This document shows, one piece after another, positions 46,987-55,852 of a DNA stretch of 64,000 nt; the first letter of the stretch is position 1; each line of letters opens with the position of its first letter. Under the pieces are notes generated by a model. The model made no database searches. It saw nothing but the letters and a program-made list of their open reading frames with translations, and was not told the DNA's origin. Origin of the DNA: Methanobacterium bryantii (lineage in GTDB: Archaea; Methanobacteriota; Methanobacteria; Methanobacteriales; Methanobacteriaceae); assembly GCF_002287175.1 (NCBI RefSeq), contig NZ_LMVM01000039.1, forward strand, positions 1-64,000. Reading direction: 5' to 3'. Made by a program: the position numbers and the translations under genes.

Positions 46987-48093
46987 ATGATGAAAATGAC
47001 ACACACTATCTGTCCATCCTGCAGTGTAGGTTGTGGAATAAACCTCATAACCAAAAATCAGGAAGTGGTGGGAACCTACCCCTACAAAAGACACCATATA
47101 AATGAAGGGAAAAACTGCTCGCGAGGGCGAAAATGTTTTGAAGTTTTAAGTGAAAAGACCAGATTAACATTCCCCCTCATAAAAAAGGGAAGTTTAATAG
47201 ACTCTGATTGGGAAGAAGCTTTAAATATGGCTGTTAAAGAAATAAAATCCCTTAAAGGAGAAGAAATTGGAATTATTGCCTCTGGAAACTGCACCAATGA
47301 AGAATGTGAAATTTTAAAGAAATTTGCTGATGCTCTGGGCGTGGAAAACATTGGCTACAACAACCATAATTTTTCCAATTTTGATTTTGAAACTGGGAGT
47401 TTTGATGACGTGGAGAATTCCCAGTTTATCCTAATAATAGGCGATATATTAAAAGAGAATCCACTGATGGGGCGGAGAATAATACGGGCCAAAGAGAATG
47501 GCGCCGAAATAATCGCTGCAGATTATCCTGATAAAACCACCACAGGTATAAATGCAGATGAATACATCCAGATTAAATCCATCAAAGAATTTCTGGATAA
47601 TCTAAGCTTTGAAGTTCAGAGTAAACTGAATGAGGATTCTATAATTATTGTAGGCAAATTAGACCATAAACAAGAATTAGATGAGTTTTATCAAATTGCC
47701 TCAAATTCAAATTCTAAAATAGTTTTAGTAATGGATGATTGTAACTCCCGAGGGGCTATGAATACCCTGCCTGTTTTAGATAAGGATGATTTGAAAACCC
47801 TTATTGAAGGGGTGAAATTATTATATGTTGTTGGGGATGATCCTGCCTCTTACACAGAAAAATCCTTCAAAAACCTAGATTTTTTAATCACACAAACTAC
47901 CACCCTCAATGATACAGCTCTAATATCGGATATAGTTCTCCCCGGCGCTTTCTGGGCAGAAAAGAGCGGATCATTTACCAACTGCACAGGCAATATTCAA
48001 AAAATCCCACAGGTAGTTCCTGTAGCAGGAAAAGCCCTAGATGATGTAACTATTATTCAAAAAATTGCAGAAAAATTGGGTATAGATTTATAA
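46987..48093 (+). CDS. FdhA-like molybdopterin oxidoreductase, short and lacking the active-site Cys/Sec
   Basis: 368 residues from the ATG at 46987 (aaaggtga upstream). The N-terminal 4Fe-4S motif CPSCSVGCG..GKNCSRG is intact, followed by molybdopterin domains (DWEEALNMAVKEIK, IGDILKENPLMGRRI, DIVLPGAFWAEKSGSF). The usual metal ligand position after KFADALGVENIGY holds NNHNFSN, with no Cys or Sec. Catalytic FdhA is ~680 residues, so this is a cut-down homologue like the Flp proteins of Methanothermobacter. It probably relays electrons and holds FdhB and MvhD together rather than oxidising formate. Confidence 0.8.
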   Translation: MMKMTHTICPSCSVGCGINLITKNQEVVGTYPYKRHHINEGKNCSRGRKCFEVLSEKTRLTFPLIKKGSLIDSDWEEALNMAVKEIKSLKGEEIGIIASGNCTNEECEILKKFADALGVENIGYNNHNFSNFDFETGSFDDVENSQFILIIGDILKENPLMGRRIIRAKENGAEIIAADYPDKTTTGINADEYIQIKSIKEFLDNLSFEVQSKLNEDSIIIVGKLDHKQELDEFYQIASNSNSKIVLVMDDCNSRGAMNTLPVLDKDDLKTLIEGVKLLYVVGDDPASYTEKSFKNLDFLITQTTTLNDTALISDIVLPGAFWAEKSGSFTNCTGNIQKIPQVVPVAGKALDDVTIIQKIAEKLGIDL

Positions 48094-48102
48094 GGTGATA
48101 AT

Positions 48103-49251
48103 ATGGACCCTAAATACTTACTGGTCAGAGCAAAAGATGAAAATTTACTGGAAAAAGGGGAATGTGGAGGTGCGGTAAGTTCAATTTTCAAATATGTTCT
48201 TGATAGCAATCTAGTTGATGGAGTTTTAAACTTGAGCCATGGAGAAGATATTTACGATGGCATTCCCAACTTAATTGAAGATTCAAATGATTTAGCACAG
48301 ACAGGTGGATCTTTACACTGTGCACCGACCATGTTTGGAGATTTAATAAGTAAATATTTACAGGATATACGGCTAGCGGCGGCTGTGAAACCATGTGATG
48401 CCATGGCTATCAAAGAACTGGAGAATAGGCACCAAATTGATGGTGACAAAATTTATAAGATAGGTCTCAATTGTGGGGGCACTGTGCTGCCAGTTACCGC
48501 ACGTAAAATGATAGAACTATTTTACGAAACCGACCCTGCCGATGTGGTGAAGGAGGAGATTGACAAGGGTAAATTCATCATTGAACTCAAGGATGGTAGT
48601 CATAAAGACCTAAAAATTGATGACCTTGAAGACGAAGGCTACGGAAGACGGGTGAACTGTCAAAGATGCGAACAAATGATTCCCCGCAATGCAGATATTG
48701 CCTGTGGAAACTGGGGAACCGAACCTGGATGGACCTTTGTAGAAATAATAACCCCCAAAGGAAAGGAACTTGTGGAAAATGCAAAACAAAATGGATACAT
48801 AGAAGTTAAATCTCCATCAGAAAAAGCTGTAGCTATACGGGAGAAAGTAGAAAGTGTAATGATAAAAATGGCCAGGAAATTTCAGGATAAATATCTGGAA
48901 GAAAATTATCCATCCATTGAGAAATGGGATGAATACTGGAACAGGTGCATCAAATGTTACGCCTGTAGAGATGCATGCCCCCTTTGTTACTGCCGCGAAT
49001 GTGAACTGGAAAAAGAGTTCTATAAAGATTCAGAAAACACCCCGCCGGACCCTCTTACTTTCCAGGGAGTTAGACTGTCACATGTATGTTACAGCTGTAT
49101 TAACTGTGGTCAGTGCGAAGATGTGTGCCCCATGGAAATCCCAGTGGCCCGTATTTTCCATAGAATGCAGAAAAAATACAGGGATAACACGGGATTTATA
49201 GCAGGTATGAGTGAAGAACTACCGCCTCTTTACAGCCCTGAAAAAGAATAG
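48103..49251 (+). CDS. F420-dependent FdhB-like subunit
   Basis: 382 residues with aaggtgat. N-terminal FrhB/FdhB flavin and F420 domain (GECGGAVSSIFKYVLD, LAQTGGSLHCAPTM, VKPCDAMAIKEL, GLNCGG, CQRCEQMIPRNADIACGNWG) and C-terminal two 4Fe-4S clusters (CIKCYACRDACPLCYC, CYSCINCGQCEDVCPME). It exchanges electrons with F420H2 and feeds Fe-S clusters. It is 9 nt after the FdhA-like gene. Confidence 0.9.
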   Translation: MDPKYLLVRAKDENLLEKGECGGAVSSIFKYVLDSNLVDGVLNLSHGEDIYDGIPNLIEDSNDLAQTGGSLHCAPTMFGDLISKYLQDIRLAAAVKPCDAMAIKELENRHQIDGDKIYKIGLNCGGTVLPVTARKMIELFYETDPADVVKEEIDKGKFIIELKDGSHKDLKIDDLEDEGYGRRVNCQRCEQMIPRNADIACGNWGTEPGWTFVEIITPKGKELVENAKQNGYIEVKSPSEKAVAIREKVESVMIKMARKFQDKYLEENYPSIEKWDEYWNRCIKCYACRDACPLCYCRECELEKEFYKDSENTPPDPLTFQGVRLSHVCYSCINCGQCEDVCPMEIPVARIFHRMQKKYRDNTGFIAGMSEELPPLYSPEKE

Positions 49252-49289
49252 ATAAGGAGCAACTGTTTTACTAAAATTAAGGTGATAAA

Positions 49290-49706
49290 ATGTCTGAAAA
49301 TGAACCTAAAATAATCGGATTTTGTTGTAACTGGTGTTGTTACGGCGGAGCAGATACTGCAGGAACTGCCAGGATGCAGTACCCTCCAGGAGTTAGGATT
49401 ATCCGTGTCATGTGTTCAGGGAGAATTACCCCATCCATGATACTCAAAGCATTCAAAGAAGGAGCCGATGGTGTGTTCGTGGGCGGATGCCACATTGGAG
49501 ACTGTCATTACGATGCTGGAAACTACAAATGGAGAAGAAGAGCCAAATTCCTGGAAGAATTGATCCCTGAATTCGGAATAGATGGAGATAGATTCAGATT
49601 TGAATGGATCTCTGCATCCGAGGGTGAAAAATTCCAAAAAACAATGACAAAATTTTATAACACCCTAAAATCACATGGATCCATTCAAAGGAACTTTTCA
49701 AAGTGA
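49290..49706 (+). CDS. MvhD/FlpD-type [2Fe-2S] electron-transfer subunit
   Basis: 138 residues with aaggtgat. GFCCNWCCYGGADTAG, VMCSGRI and GGCHIGDCHY are the conserved Cys motifs of MvhD, the subunit that links hydrogenase or formate dehydrogenase to heterodisulfide reductase HdrABC. Last gene of the operon; with FdhB it gives a path from F420H2 to HdrABC without a hydrogenase (inference). Confidence 0.92.
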   Translation: MSENEPKIIGFCCNWCCYGGADTAGTARMQYPPGVRIIRVMCSGRITPSMILKAFKEGADGVFVGGCHIGDCHYDAGNYKWRRRAKFLEELIPEFGIDGDRFRFEWISASEGEKFQKTMTKFYNTLKSHGSIQRNFSK

Positions 49707-50067
49707 TTCTAATCTCTCATCTATTTTTGATATTTTCAGAGGTTTAGATTCTATTCATTTTTGTCTTTTTACATGGCTCATGTCTATAAAAAATGATTTG
49801 CGTAATTACTATAAAACATAGAATTAATTTAAATATATAACCAGTAAGTAACATCTCCCATACTCTATTTTTAATGTCAATTTTTGTATATTTCATTTAT
49901 AAGACTTTTTAGTGGAATACTCAATTTCAAAGAGAACAGTATCTAAAAAATATTTCTTTAATTACAAAGAGAGCATTCGCTATGTTTATATATTGTGATA
50001 GTGCTATTACAATTAACAAAGATATTTGAAACATCAAATAGAGAAATTCTTTAAAGGAGATGAGAAC
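49707..50067 (+). promoter_or_regulatory. Intergenic with the operator/promoter of the ABM gene
   Basis: AGCATTCGCTATGTT at 49972-49986 followed by tatatattg is a third close copy of the adh-type operator, again with the TATA box joined on. No ORF of note lies before it. Confidence 0.6.
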
Positions 50068-50361
50068 ATGATTATGGTAACTGCTAAAATAACAGCCAAA
50101 TCAGGTGAAAGAGACAATGTTATTGCAAAAGCGCAAGATCTAATCACATCAAGTCGTTTAGACCCTGGATGTATCAGTTACAATTTATATGCAAGCACTG
50201 AAAATAAGAATGTTTTATTAATGCTTGAACAATGGGAAAATTTTGAACTTTTACAGTCACATATGCAAACAGAACATTTCAAAGTATTTGGTACAGCCAC
50301 AGAAGATATTTTAGCAGAGGAAATGGATATCAGCGTTTATTCAGCAGCGATAAAATATTAA
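50068..50361 (+). CDS. Antibiotic-biosynthesis-monooxygenase (ABM) domain protein
   Basis: 97 residues from the ATG at 50068 (aaaggagatgag upstream). One ferredoxin-like ABM domain: MVTAKITAKSGERDNVI, LDPGCISYNLYAS, LMLEQWENFELLQSHMQTEHF. Members are small cofactor-free oxygenases (quinol or heme type) or simple stress proteins; in an anaerobe a redox or detoxification role is likely. Controlled by the shared palindrome. A broken paralogue lies at 52.5 kb. Confidence 0.88.
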   Translation: MIMVTAKITAKSGERDNVIAKAQDLITSSRLDPGCISYNLYASTENKNVLLMLEQWENFELLQSHMQTEHFKVFGTATEDILAEEMDISVYSAAIKY

Positions 50362-50617
50362 CAGGATAACTATAGCAATCCACATCTGTTTACTTATTTG
50401 AAAAATTTATTTTACAATTTTAAACTTTTTATGATTAAATAATGAAAATATTACATAAAATATTCAATTTTATTTAAAATTACACCATACTATAATGTAA
50501 TTTTAATATATTAATGCAATTTTAATTTCTTTTCTAATCTATTAGTTAATTATAACTATAACAAATAAATAATTACTTCTGTGTATGAATTTAGCATACC
50601 TATTCGGAGGAAATGAA

Positions 50618-51394
50618 ATGAAAAACTATTTCGACTTAAAAGGAAAAGTGGCAGTTGTTACAGGTGCTTCAGGTGGTCTTGGAGCAGACGCAGCAAGGGC
50701 ATACGCACAAGAAGGTGCTGATGTAGCCCTTTTAGCAAGGAGAAAAGAAAAATTAGAGTCCTTAGCAGAAGAAATCGGATCAACAGGAGTGAAAGCTCTC
50801 GCGGTTCAATGTGACGTTGCCGATGAAGAAAGCGTTAAAAATGCAATTGATGAAGTAATTAAATATTTTGGAAAAATAGACATCCTCTTAAACAATGCAG
50901 GTATTGCAGTTCGCGGTGGCGTCCATAGTTTAAGTGTTGAAGACTGGGATAAAGGGATGGATGTAAATGTAAAGGGCATATTCCTGGTTTCAAAATATGT
51001 CCTTCCACACATGATGGAAAATAACTATGGAAAAATCATAAACACAAGTTCCATCAATTCTATTGCCGGTGATAAAAGCGAAATGTTCATACGCCACGTT
51101 TACAATGCATCAAAAGCAGCTGTTCGTGGTTTAACCATGGGTATGGCATGTTCATATGGAAAATATGGAATTACTGTAAATGCTGTCGCTCCCGCTCTTT
51201 TTGAATCCGAAATGACATCAAACACACTTTTCAAATCCGAAGAATTCCTGGAAAGATACAGCAATGTCGTGCCTCTCAATCGTCCGGCTAAAAAAGGAGA
51301 ATTAAACGGACCCATCATATTCCTGTCATCAGAAGCGTCTTCGTATATAACAGGACAGACAATTTTTGTAGATGGCGGTTTTTCAGTGGTTTGA
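50618..51394 (+). CDS. Short-chain dehydrogenase/reductase
   Basis: 258 residues from the ATG at 50618 (ggagg upstream). Complete classical SDR: TGASGGLG cofactor loop, NNAGIAVRGG, catalytic Ser in INTSSINS, YNASK, and C-terminal PLNRPAKKGELNGPIIFLSSE..GQTIFVDGG. Probably NAD(P)-dependent alcohol or sugar dehydrogenase. Its substrate may be linked to the alcohol regulon around it. Confidence 0.9.
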   Translation: MKNYFDLKGKVAVVTGASGGLGADAARAYAQEGADVALLARRKEKLESLAEEIGSTGVKALAVQCDVADEESVKNAIDEVIKYFGKIDILLNNAGIAVRGGVHSLSVEDWDKGMDVNVKGIFLVSKYVLPHMMENNYGKIINTSSINSIAGDKSEMFIRHVYNASKAAVRGLTMGMACSYGKYGITVNAVAPALFESEMTSNTLFKSEEFLERYSNVVPLNRPAKKGELNGPIIFLSSEASSYITGQTIFVDGGFSVV

Positions 51395-51447
51395 TTTAAA
51401 ATATAAAACTTTCCACTTCTTTTTTACGATTTATAAGAGGAAAAACT

Positions 51448-51807
51448 ATGAAATTTGATGAAGATAAAATTATTCAAAGTACAATCAACAGAAAACAGTT
51501 AAAAATTAGATTTTCAAAAAATTCAAATGTTTATGACTCCTTTACTGAATTAGAAAAAAAAGCTTTTGAAGAGGGTAATATCTCAAAAAAACATAAGGAA
51601 CTCATGGCATTATCCATTTCCATTGTTATTAAATGCGAACCATGTATTGAATGGCATGTACAGCAAGCCTATTTGGCGGGTGCATCCGATGAAGAAATAT
51701 TTGAAACTATAGATGTAGCTATAGAAATGGGCGGTGGTCCTGCTGCTGCTTATTCGCGATTTGCTTTAAATGCATTAGATTTCCACAAAAAACAAACTAA
51801 ATACTAA
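51448..51807 (+). CDS. Carboxymuconolactone decarboxylase/AhpD-like protein
   Basis: 119 residues with agaggaa. CEPCIEWHVQQAYLAGASDEE carries the redox CxxC-x3-H of the AhpD/CMD family. Such proteins act as disulfide or peroxide reductases. It follows the SDR by 53 nt and is likely in the same transcript. Confidence 0.9.
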   Translation: MKFDEDKIIQSTINRKQLKIRFSKNSNVYDSFTELEKKAFEEGNISKKHKELMALSISIVIKCEPCIEWHVQQAYLAGASDEEIFETIDVAIEMGGGPAAAYSRFALNALDFHKKQTKY

Positions 51808-52149
51808 ATTTATGTCACAAAAAATGTAATTAACTATTTTTGAATTCATTTACTCTTTTAATTAGAAAAAATTATTCAACTTGAATCCTTCTAACTAATA
51901 ATACTGCATACTATTTTAAAATACGCTCATGTTCACAAAAACTTCGGTTTTTGTGACCGTAAAAATCTGCGATTTTTACATGTCCATGATCCTGTGCGTG
52001 AGTTATACTTTATGTTAAATTGTAGTTTTAATTGATTATATGGGATTTATCTTAAAAAAAATGCAATTTACTTAACCAGTAATCAAATGAAAATGAAGCA
52101 ATATTATTTACATAACATTCTGGGTATGAGCGTTAAAATATTAAAATTA
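51808..52149. repeat. Intergenic with a pair of short-loop hairpins
   Basis: TCACAAAAAC-TTCG-GTTTTTGTGA (51933-51956) and GTAAAAATC-TGC-GATTTTTAC (51959-51979), both inside an outer CATG/CATG. Same style as the hairpin field at 18.9 kb. The rest is AT-rich without a gene. Confidence 0.65.
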
Positions 52150-52337
52150 AGGCAAATATCTCATTCTAAGTACATTGAACCCTATGGCTGCCGCAAATAA
52201 AGCTAAGCGATCACAGAGGCCTATGACATTAAACAACATACCAATGATTGCCGAAATTCCAACTGTGGCATGGACTATTCTGTTTCTTGTCAGAGAAATA
52301 ATTTTTTAAACCTTCAACTATTTTCATGGTCTCCTCT
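52150..52337 (-). pseudogene. Remnant of a small DUF2892-like membrane protein
   Basis: Minus strand, with aagaggag before an ATG: MKIVEGLKNYFSDK, then a one-base shift, then RNRIVHATVGISAIIGMLFN and on through GLCDRLALFAAAIGFN. The pattern (short amphipathic start, hydrophobic hairpin, N..R..GLCDRLAL) is DUF2892-like. The frame is broken after ~16 codons. Confidence 0.55.
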
Positions 52338-52343
52338 TATATC

Positions 52344-52430
52344 ATTTTCAGATATATTGTTTTTTGATATATCAATTTTAGATATATCGAGATCTTATAT
52401 ATTATAGTATATAAAGTTTGGGTTTTTTTT
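52344..52430 (-). promoter_or_regulatory. Repeated GATATATC palindromes upstream of the DUF2892-like remnant
   Basis: Three GATATAT(C/T) motifs lie at about 52352, 52366 and 52381, with further ATATAT. Possible operator of the decayed gene; weak because the region is AT-rich. Confidence 0.3.
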
Positions 52431-52554
52431 CAAAAATATAAAATTTCAACGGCATTTATACAGGCGATCTAGTTAAAAAAGTACATTGGAGACTGTTCTA
52501 AATATGAATATAACAATCATTATCTAAAGAAATATTTTAAAGGAGATGAAATGT

Positions 52555-52843
52555 ATGATTATGGTAACTGCCAAAACAGCTAAACTTTGTGAAAAAATTG
52601 TATCAAACACAAAAAAAATCTAATTCGATCTACTCATTTAGAGCCAGATTGTATTAGTTATAATTTATATGATAGAACTGAAGACAATAATACTCTGCTA
52701 ATGCTTAAAAAATGGAAAACCCAAGATATGTTAAATTTAAACATGCAAACAGGGCCTTTAAACCATTTAATACAGCTATCGAAAATATTCTATCAAAAGA
52801 AGTGGATATTGCCATTTATTCCATTAATGAATTAATAATATAA
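52555..52843 (+). pseudogene. Broken second ABM-domain gene
   Basis: Keeps aaggagatga and MIMVTAKTAK of the intact ABM gene but stops after 23 codons; the rest (LEPDCISYNLYDRTEDNN, MLKKWKTQD, EVDIAIYSI) is readable in another frame. AGACTGTTCT upstream at 52490 resembles the palindrome at 44127. Confidence 0.75.
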
Positions 52844-52977
52844 TCTAATTAATGAAGTATTTATTTTTAATTTATTAAAATAGTAAAAAATCTATAATTT
52901 TTCTGAGTGACGTATTTATATAGTACTTTAATCAATTAATCACCAGTTAGCACTAACTGAAAAGGAAAGGTGGTCAT

Positions 52978-53904
52978 ATGAATTGTTCAAATTGTGGAGA
53001 AGATATTGGGGAAGCTAAATTTTGCCCGCAGTGCGGTAGCAAGGTAGAAGAAATCCTGGTTGCTGAAGAAACACCTGTAGAAGTTTCATCTGAAAAATAC
53101 TGTCCTGAATGCAATGTAATAGTTGAAGAAGCTAATTTTTGCCCAGATTGCGGTGGAAAAACAGAACCCGCTCCAAAAGAAGAATTAGAAACAAAAGTTG
53201 AAAAAAACACCAATTACGCAAGTAAATACTCAGTTCAAGCGTTTTTAGACAGAACTGCTGAAAAATTCGAAGGTAATGAAATATTCGAACTTGAAAACGA
53301 TTACCTGCTTGATGTTAATCTTAATGGTAAAGTTTGGGCAAAACTGGGATCTATGGTAGCCTACACTGGTGAAGTGAAATTTAAAAAGCAGAGTTCCCTT
53401 GAAGGGGGAATTGATAAATTTATAATGAAAAAAGTTAGCGGTGAAAGCAGTAAGCTTATGTCCGCATCAGGATATGGAAACGTATTTCTCGCCGATGACG
53501 GTAAAAGAGTAACCATTCTAAACCTTGAAGGCAGCAGGTTATATGTAAATGGAAACGATATCCTTGCATTTGAAGAAAACATCGACTGGGATATTAAAAT
53601 GATGTCGGGTGCTGGTTCAATGTCCGGAGGAATGTTCAATATAAGACTCCAGGGATATGGAATGATAGCCATAACAACTCATTATACTCCCATAACACTT
53701 GCAGTAACCCCCGACAGGCCAGTTTATACTGATCCAAATGCGACAGTAGCATGGTCTGACGGATTATCCATTGACTACAAAACAGATGTGAATTTAGGTA
53801 CATTACTAGGTAGAAGCAGCGGCGAAACATTCCAGATGGCCTTTAGAGGCAATGGTTTTGTAATTATTCAGCCTTACGAAGAAACTGCTGTAGGCCTTGG
53901 TTAA
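52978..53904 (+). CDS. AIM24-family protein with two N-terminal zinc ribbons
   Basis: 308 residues with aaaggtgg. Two zinc ribbons at ~3-24 (CSNCGEDIGEAKFCPQCG) and ~41-60 (CPECNVIVEEANFCPDCG), a charged linker, then a beta-rich AIM24/TIGR00266 domain (~85-308; MVAYTGEVKF, ASGYGNVFLAD, GMIAITTHYTPITLAVTPD, GNGFVIIQP). AIM24 proteins are widespread and poorly understood, sometimes membrane- or phospholipid-linked. Stands alone with its own TATA-like sequence near 52915. Confidence 0.87.
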   Translation: MNCSNCGEDIGEAKFCPQCGSKVEEILVAEETPVEVSSEKYCPECNVIVEEANFCPDCGGKTEPAPKEELETKVEKNTNYASKYSVQAFLDRTAEKFEGNEIFELENDYLLDVNLNGKVWAKLGSMVAYTGEVKFKKQSSLEGGIDKFIMKKVSGESSKLMSASGYGNVFLADDGKRVTILNLEGSRLYVNGNDILAFEENIDWDIKMMSGAGSMSGGMFNIRLQGYGMIAITTHYTPITLAVTPDRPVYTDPNATVAWSDGLSIDYKTDVNLGTLLGRSSGETFQMAFRGNGFVIIQPYEETAVGLG

Positions 53905-54120
53905 GTTTAAAACTGATAAAATCATGGTTAAATCCTAAAATTTTAACCATGTACCTAATTTTTTACTTATTTAAAATAAATATATTTTATAAAGAATAAC
54001 ACTCGCATAATTTTTTTTGACAGACAATATTTATAAACAATAATCACATGATATAAACCCGTTTAAAAAAGATTAATTTCAGGAATAAGATAGTGAAAAA
54101 TGCGAAAATAGGTGGATTTA

Positions 54121-55167
54121 ATGATGGAAGACATATATGAACGCTCACTTGCTGGAGAAATTACAAAAGAAGACGCTTTAAAGCTTGTAGATTCAAATCC
54201 ATTCCAGTTATTTGATACTGCTGACAGGTTGCGCCAGGAACTTGTAGGTGATGAGGTTACCTTCGTCGCCAACAAAGCCATAGATATTACAGATCACTGC
54301 ATGATTGGATGTGCTTTTTGCTCTTTTAGAGACCATATTGGATATGAAATGACAACCGAAGAAGTACTGGAAAGTATTAAAGAAGCAAAAGACATAAAGG
54401 CCACTGAAATCTGCTTATTCGGCGGCATTATGCCCCACATGACAGTGGACTATTACTGTGATCTTATCAGTACGATCAAGTCAGAATATGATATCTGTCT
54501 TCACGCATTGTCCCCTGTAGAAATTTATCAGACCGCAAAATCATCGGAAATAAGCACATATGATGCTTTAAAGGCCCTTAAAAAAGCAGGGATGGACACC
54601 ATGACAGGTGCATCTGCAGAAATCCTTGTAGATTCTGTAAGAGAACAAATATGTCCTAAAAAGGTCACAACAGACGAATGGGTGAACATAATTAAAGAAG
54701 CCCATAGTTTAGGCATTCCAACCACATCCACCATCATGTACGGCAGCGTAGAAACATGGGAAGACCGTATTGACCACATGATGATACTCAGAGATATACA
54801 GCGTGAAACAGGGGGCTTTACAGAACTCGTCCCAATGACATTCTTAAATCAAAACAATGAACTGGGCCAAATATCAGAAGGTGCCAGCGGAATGGAGGAT
54901 CTGAAAGTGCATGCAATTGCAAGGATTCTCTTTGGTAGAGACATGCCCAATATTCAAGTTTCATGGATAAAAATGGGTATTAGGGCATCACAAATAGCTC
55001 TACACTGCGGGGCAAATGATTTAGGAGGCACCATGATGGAAGATAAAATATCTATAGCTGCAGGTGCATCAGACGGAGATTATTTACCTCGAGAACGGAT
55101 GATTGAAATTATAGAAGATATAGGGCGGATACCAGTAGAACGTACCACTACCTATGAACGTGTTTAA
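54121..55167 (+). CDS. cofH: FO synthase subunit 2 (radical SAM)
   Basis: 348 residues from the ATG at 54121 (aggtgga upstream). Radical SAM motif CMIGCAFCSF (CxxxCxxC) at ~60, then EICLFGGIMPHM and HALSPVEIY, matching CofH. With CofG (not in this window) it joins tyrosine and 5-amino-6-ribitylaminouracil to make the deazaflavin of F420. Confidence 0.9.
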   Translation: MMEDIYERSLAGEITKEDALKLVDSNPFQLFDTADRLRQELVGDEVTFVANKAIDITDHCMIGCAFCSFRDHIGYEMTTEEVLESIKEAKDIKATEICLFGGIMPHMTVDYYCDLISTIKSEYDICLHALSPVEIYQTAKSSEISTYDALKALKKAGMDTMTGASAEILVDSVREQICPKKVTTDEWVNIIKEAHSLGIPTTSTIMYGSVETWEDRIDHMMILRDIQRETGGFTELVPMTFLNQNNELGQISEGASGMEDLKVHAIARILFGRDMPNIQVSWIKMGIRASQIALHCGANDLGGTMMEDKISIAAGASDGDYLPRERMIEIIEDIGRIPVERTTTYERV

Positions 55168-55852
55168 AAATCATCATATATAGGGCATTAGCTGTATAAA
55201 GATATGATTGCCCAAATTATTTTTTTATTTGTTCTAAAATCTCTCAAAATTGAGATATTATGTACCAAAAAATAGAATGTGTTTAAAGCAGTTCTATTAA
55301 GTAAAATCTAAACTTGTTTTCCTAAGTCAACAATTTTATAAAAATTAGAAACAATGTACATCAGCCAGCACATATCTAAAATATAAACTCTTCTTAAATA
55401 GCTCCTAAAAGATTTATACGAGCTTAATTTGACTATATATTTTATTCAATTATATTACATTATTATTATGCCAAAAGACTATTTTTAATAAGTTTAATAT
55501 TATATTGTAGCATTTATTCGTTTTCCCATTTAACATAAATAAAATCATTTTAAAAATTCAGTTTTCATTTATTTAATCATTACTTGTCCTTTTATGTTAA
55601 AAAAATTTGAATCTCTACTAAAAACTACAAAAAGGCTCTTTTAATGAAATATGGTTAAAATAAGGTAAAAATTGGTAACAATTTGGGAAAATACTTATTA
55701 CAAATCTCAAAAATAACATATACTGTCTTTAAATGGAATTAACAATGACTGCGTTTAAACAAGTTCTTGTAACTTGTTTGTTCACTTTCTTTAGCCATTT
55801 AAATTTGTTTTATCTGGATACTTGCAGCAGGAAATAATTTAGGAGTTTTTAA
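55168..55852. other. Long AT-rich intergenic region
   Basis: 685 bp without a supportable gene. The only clear structure is the inverted repeat AAACAAGTT-cttgt-AACTTGTTT at 55758-55780, which could be a terminator-like stem or operator for the next gene. Confidence 0.45.
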
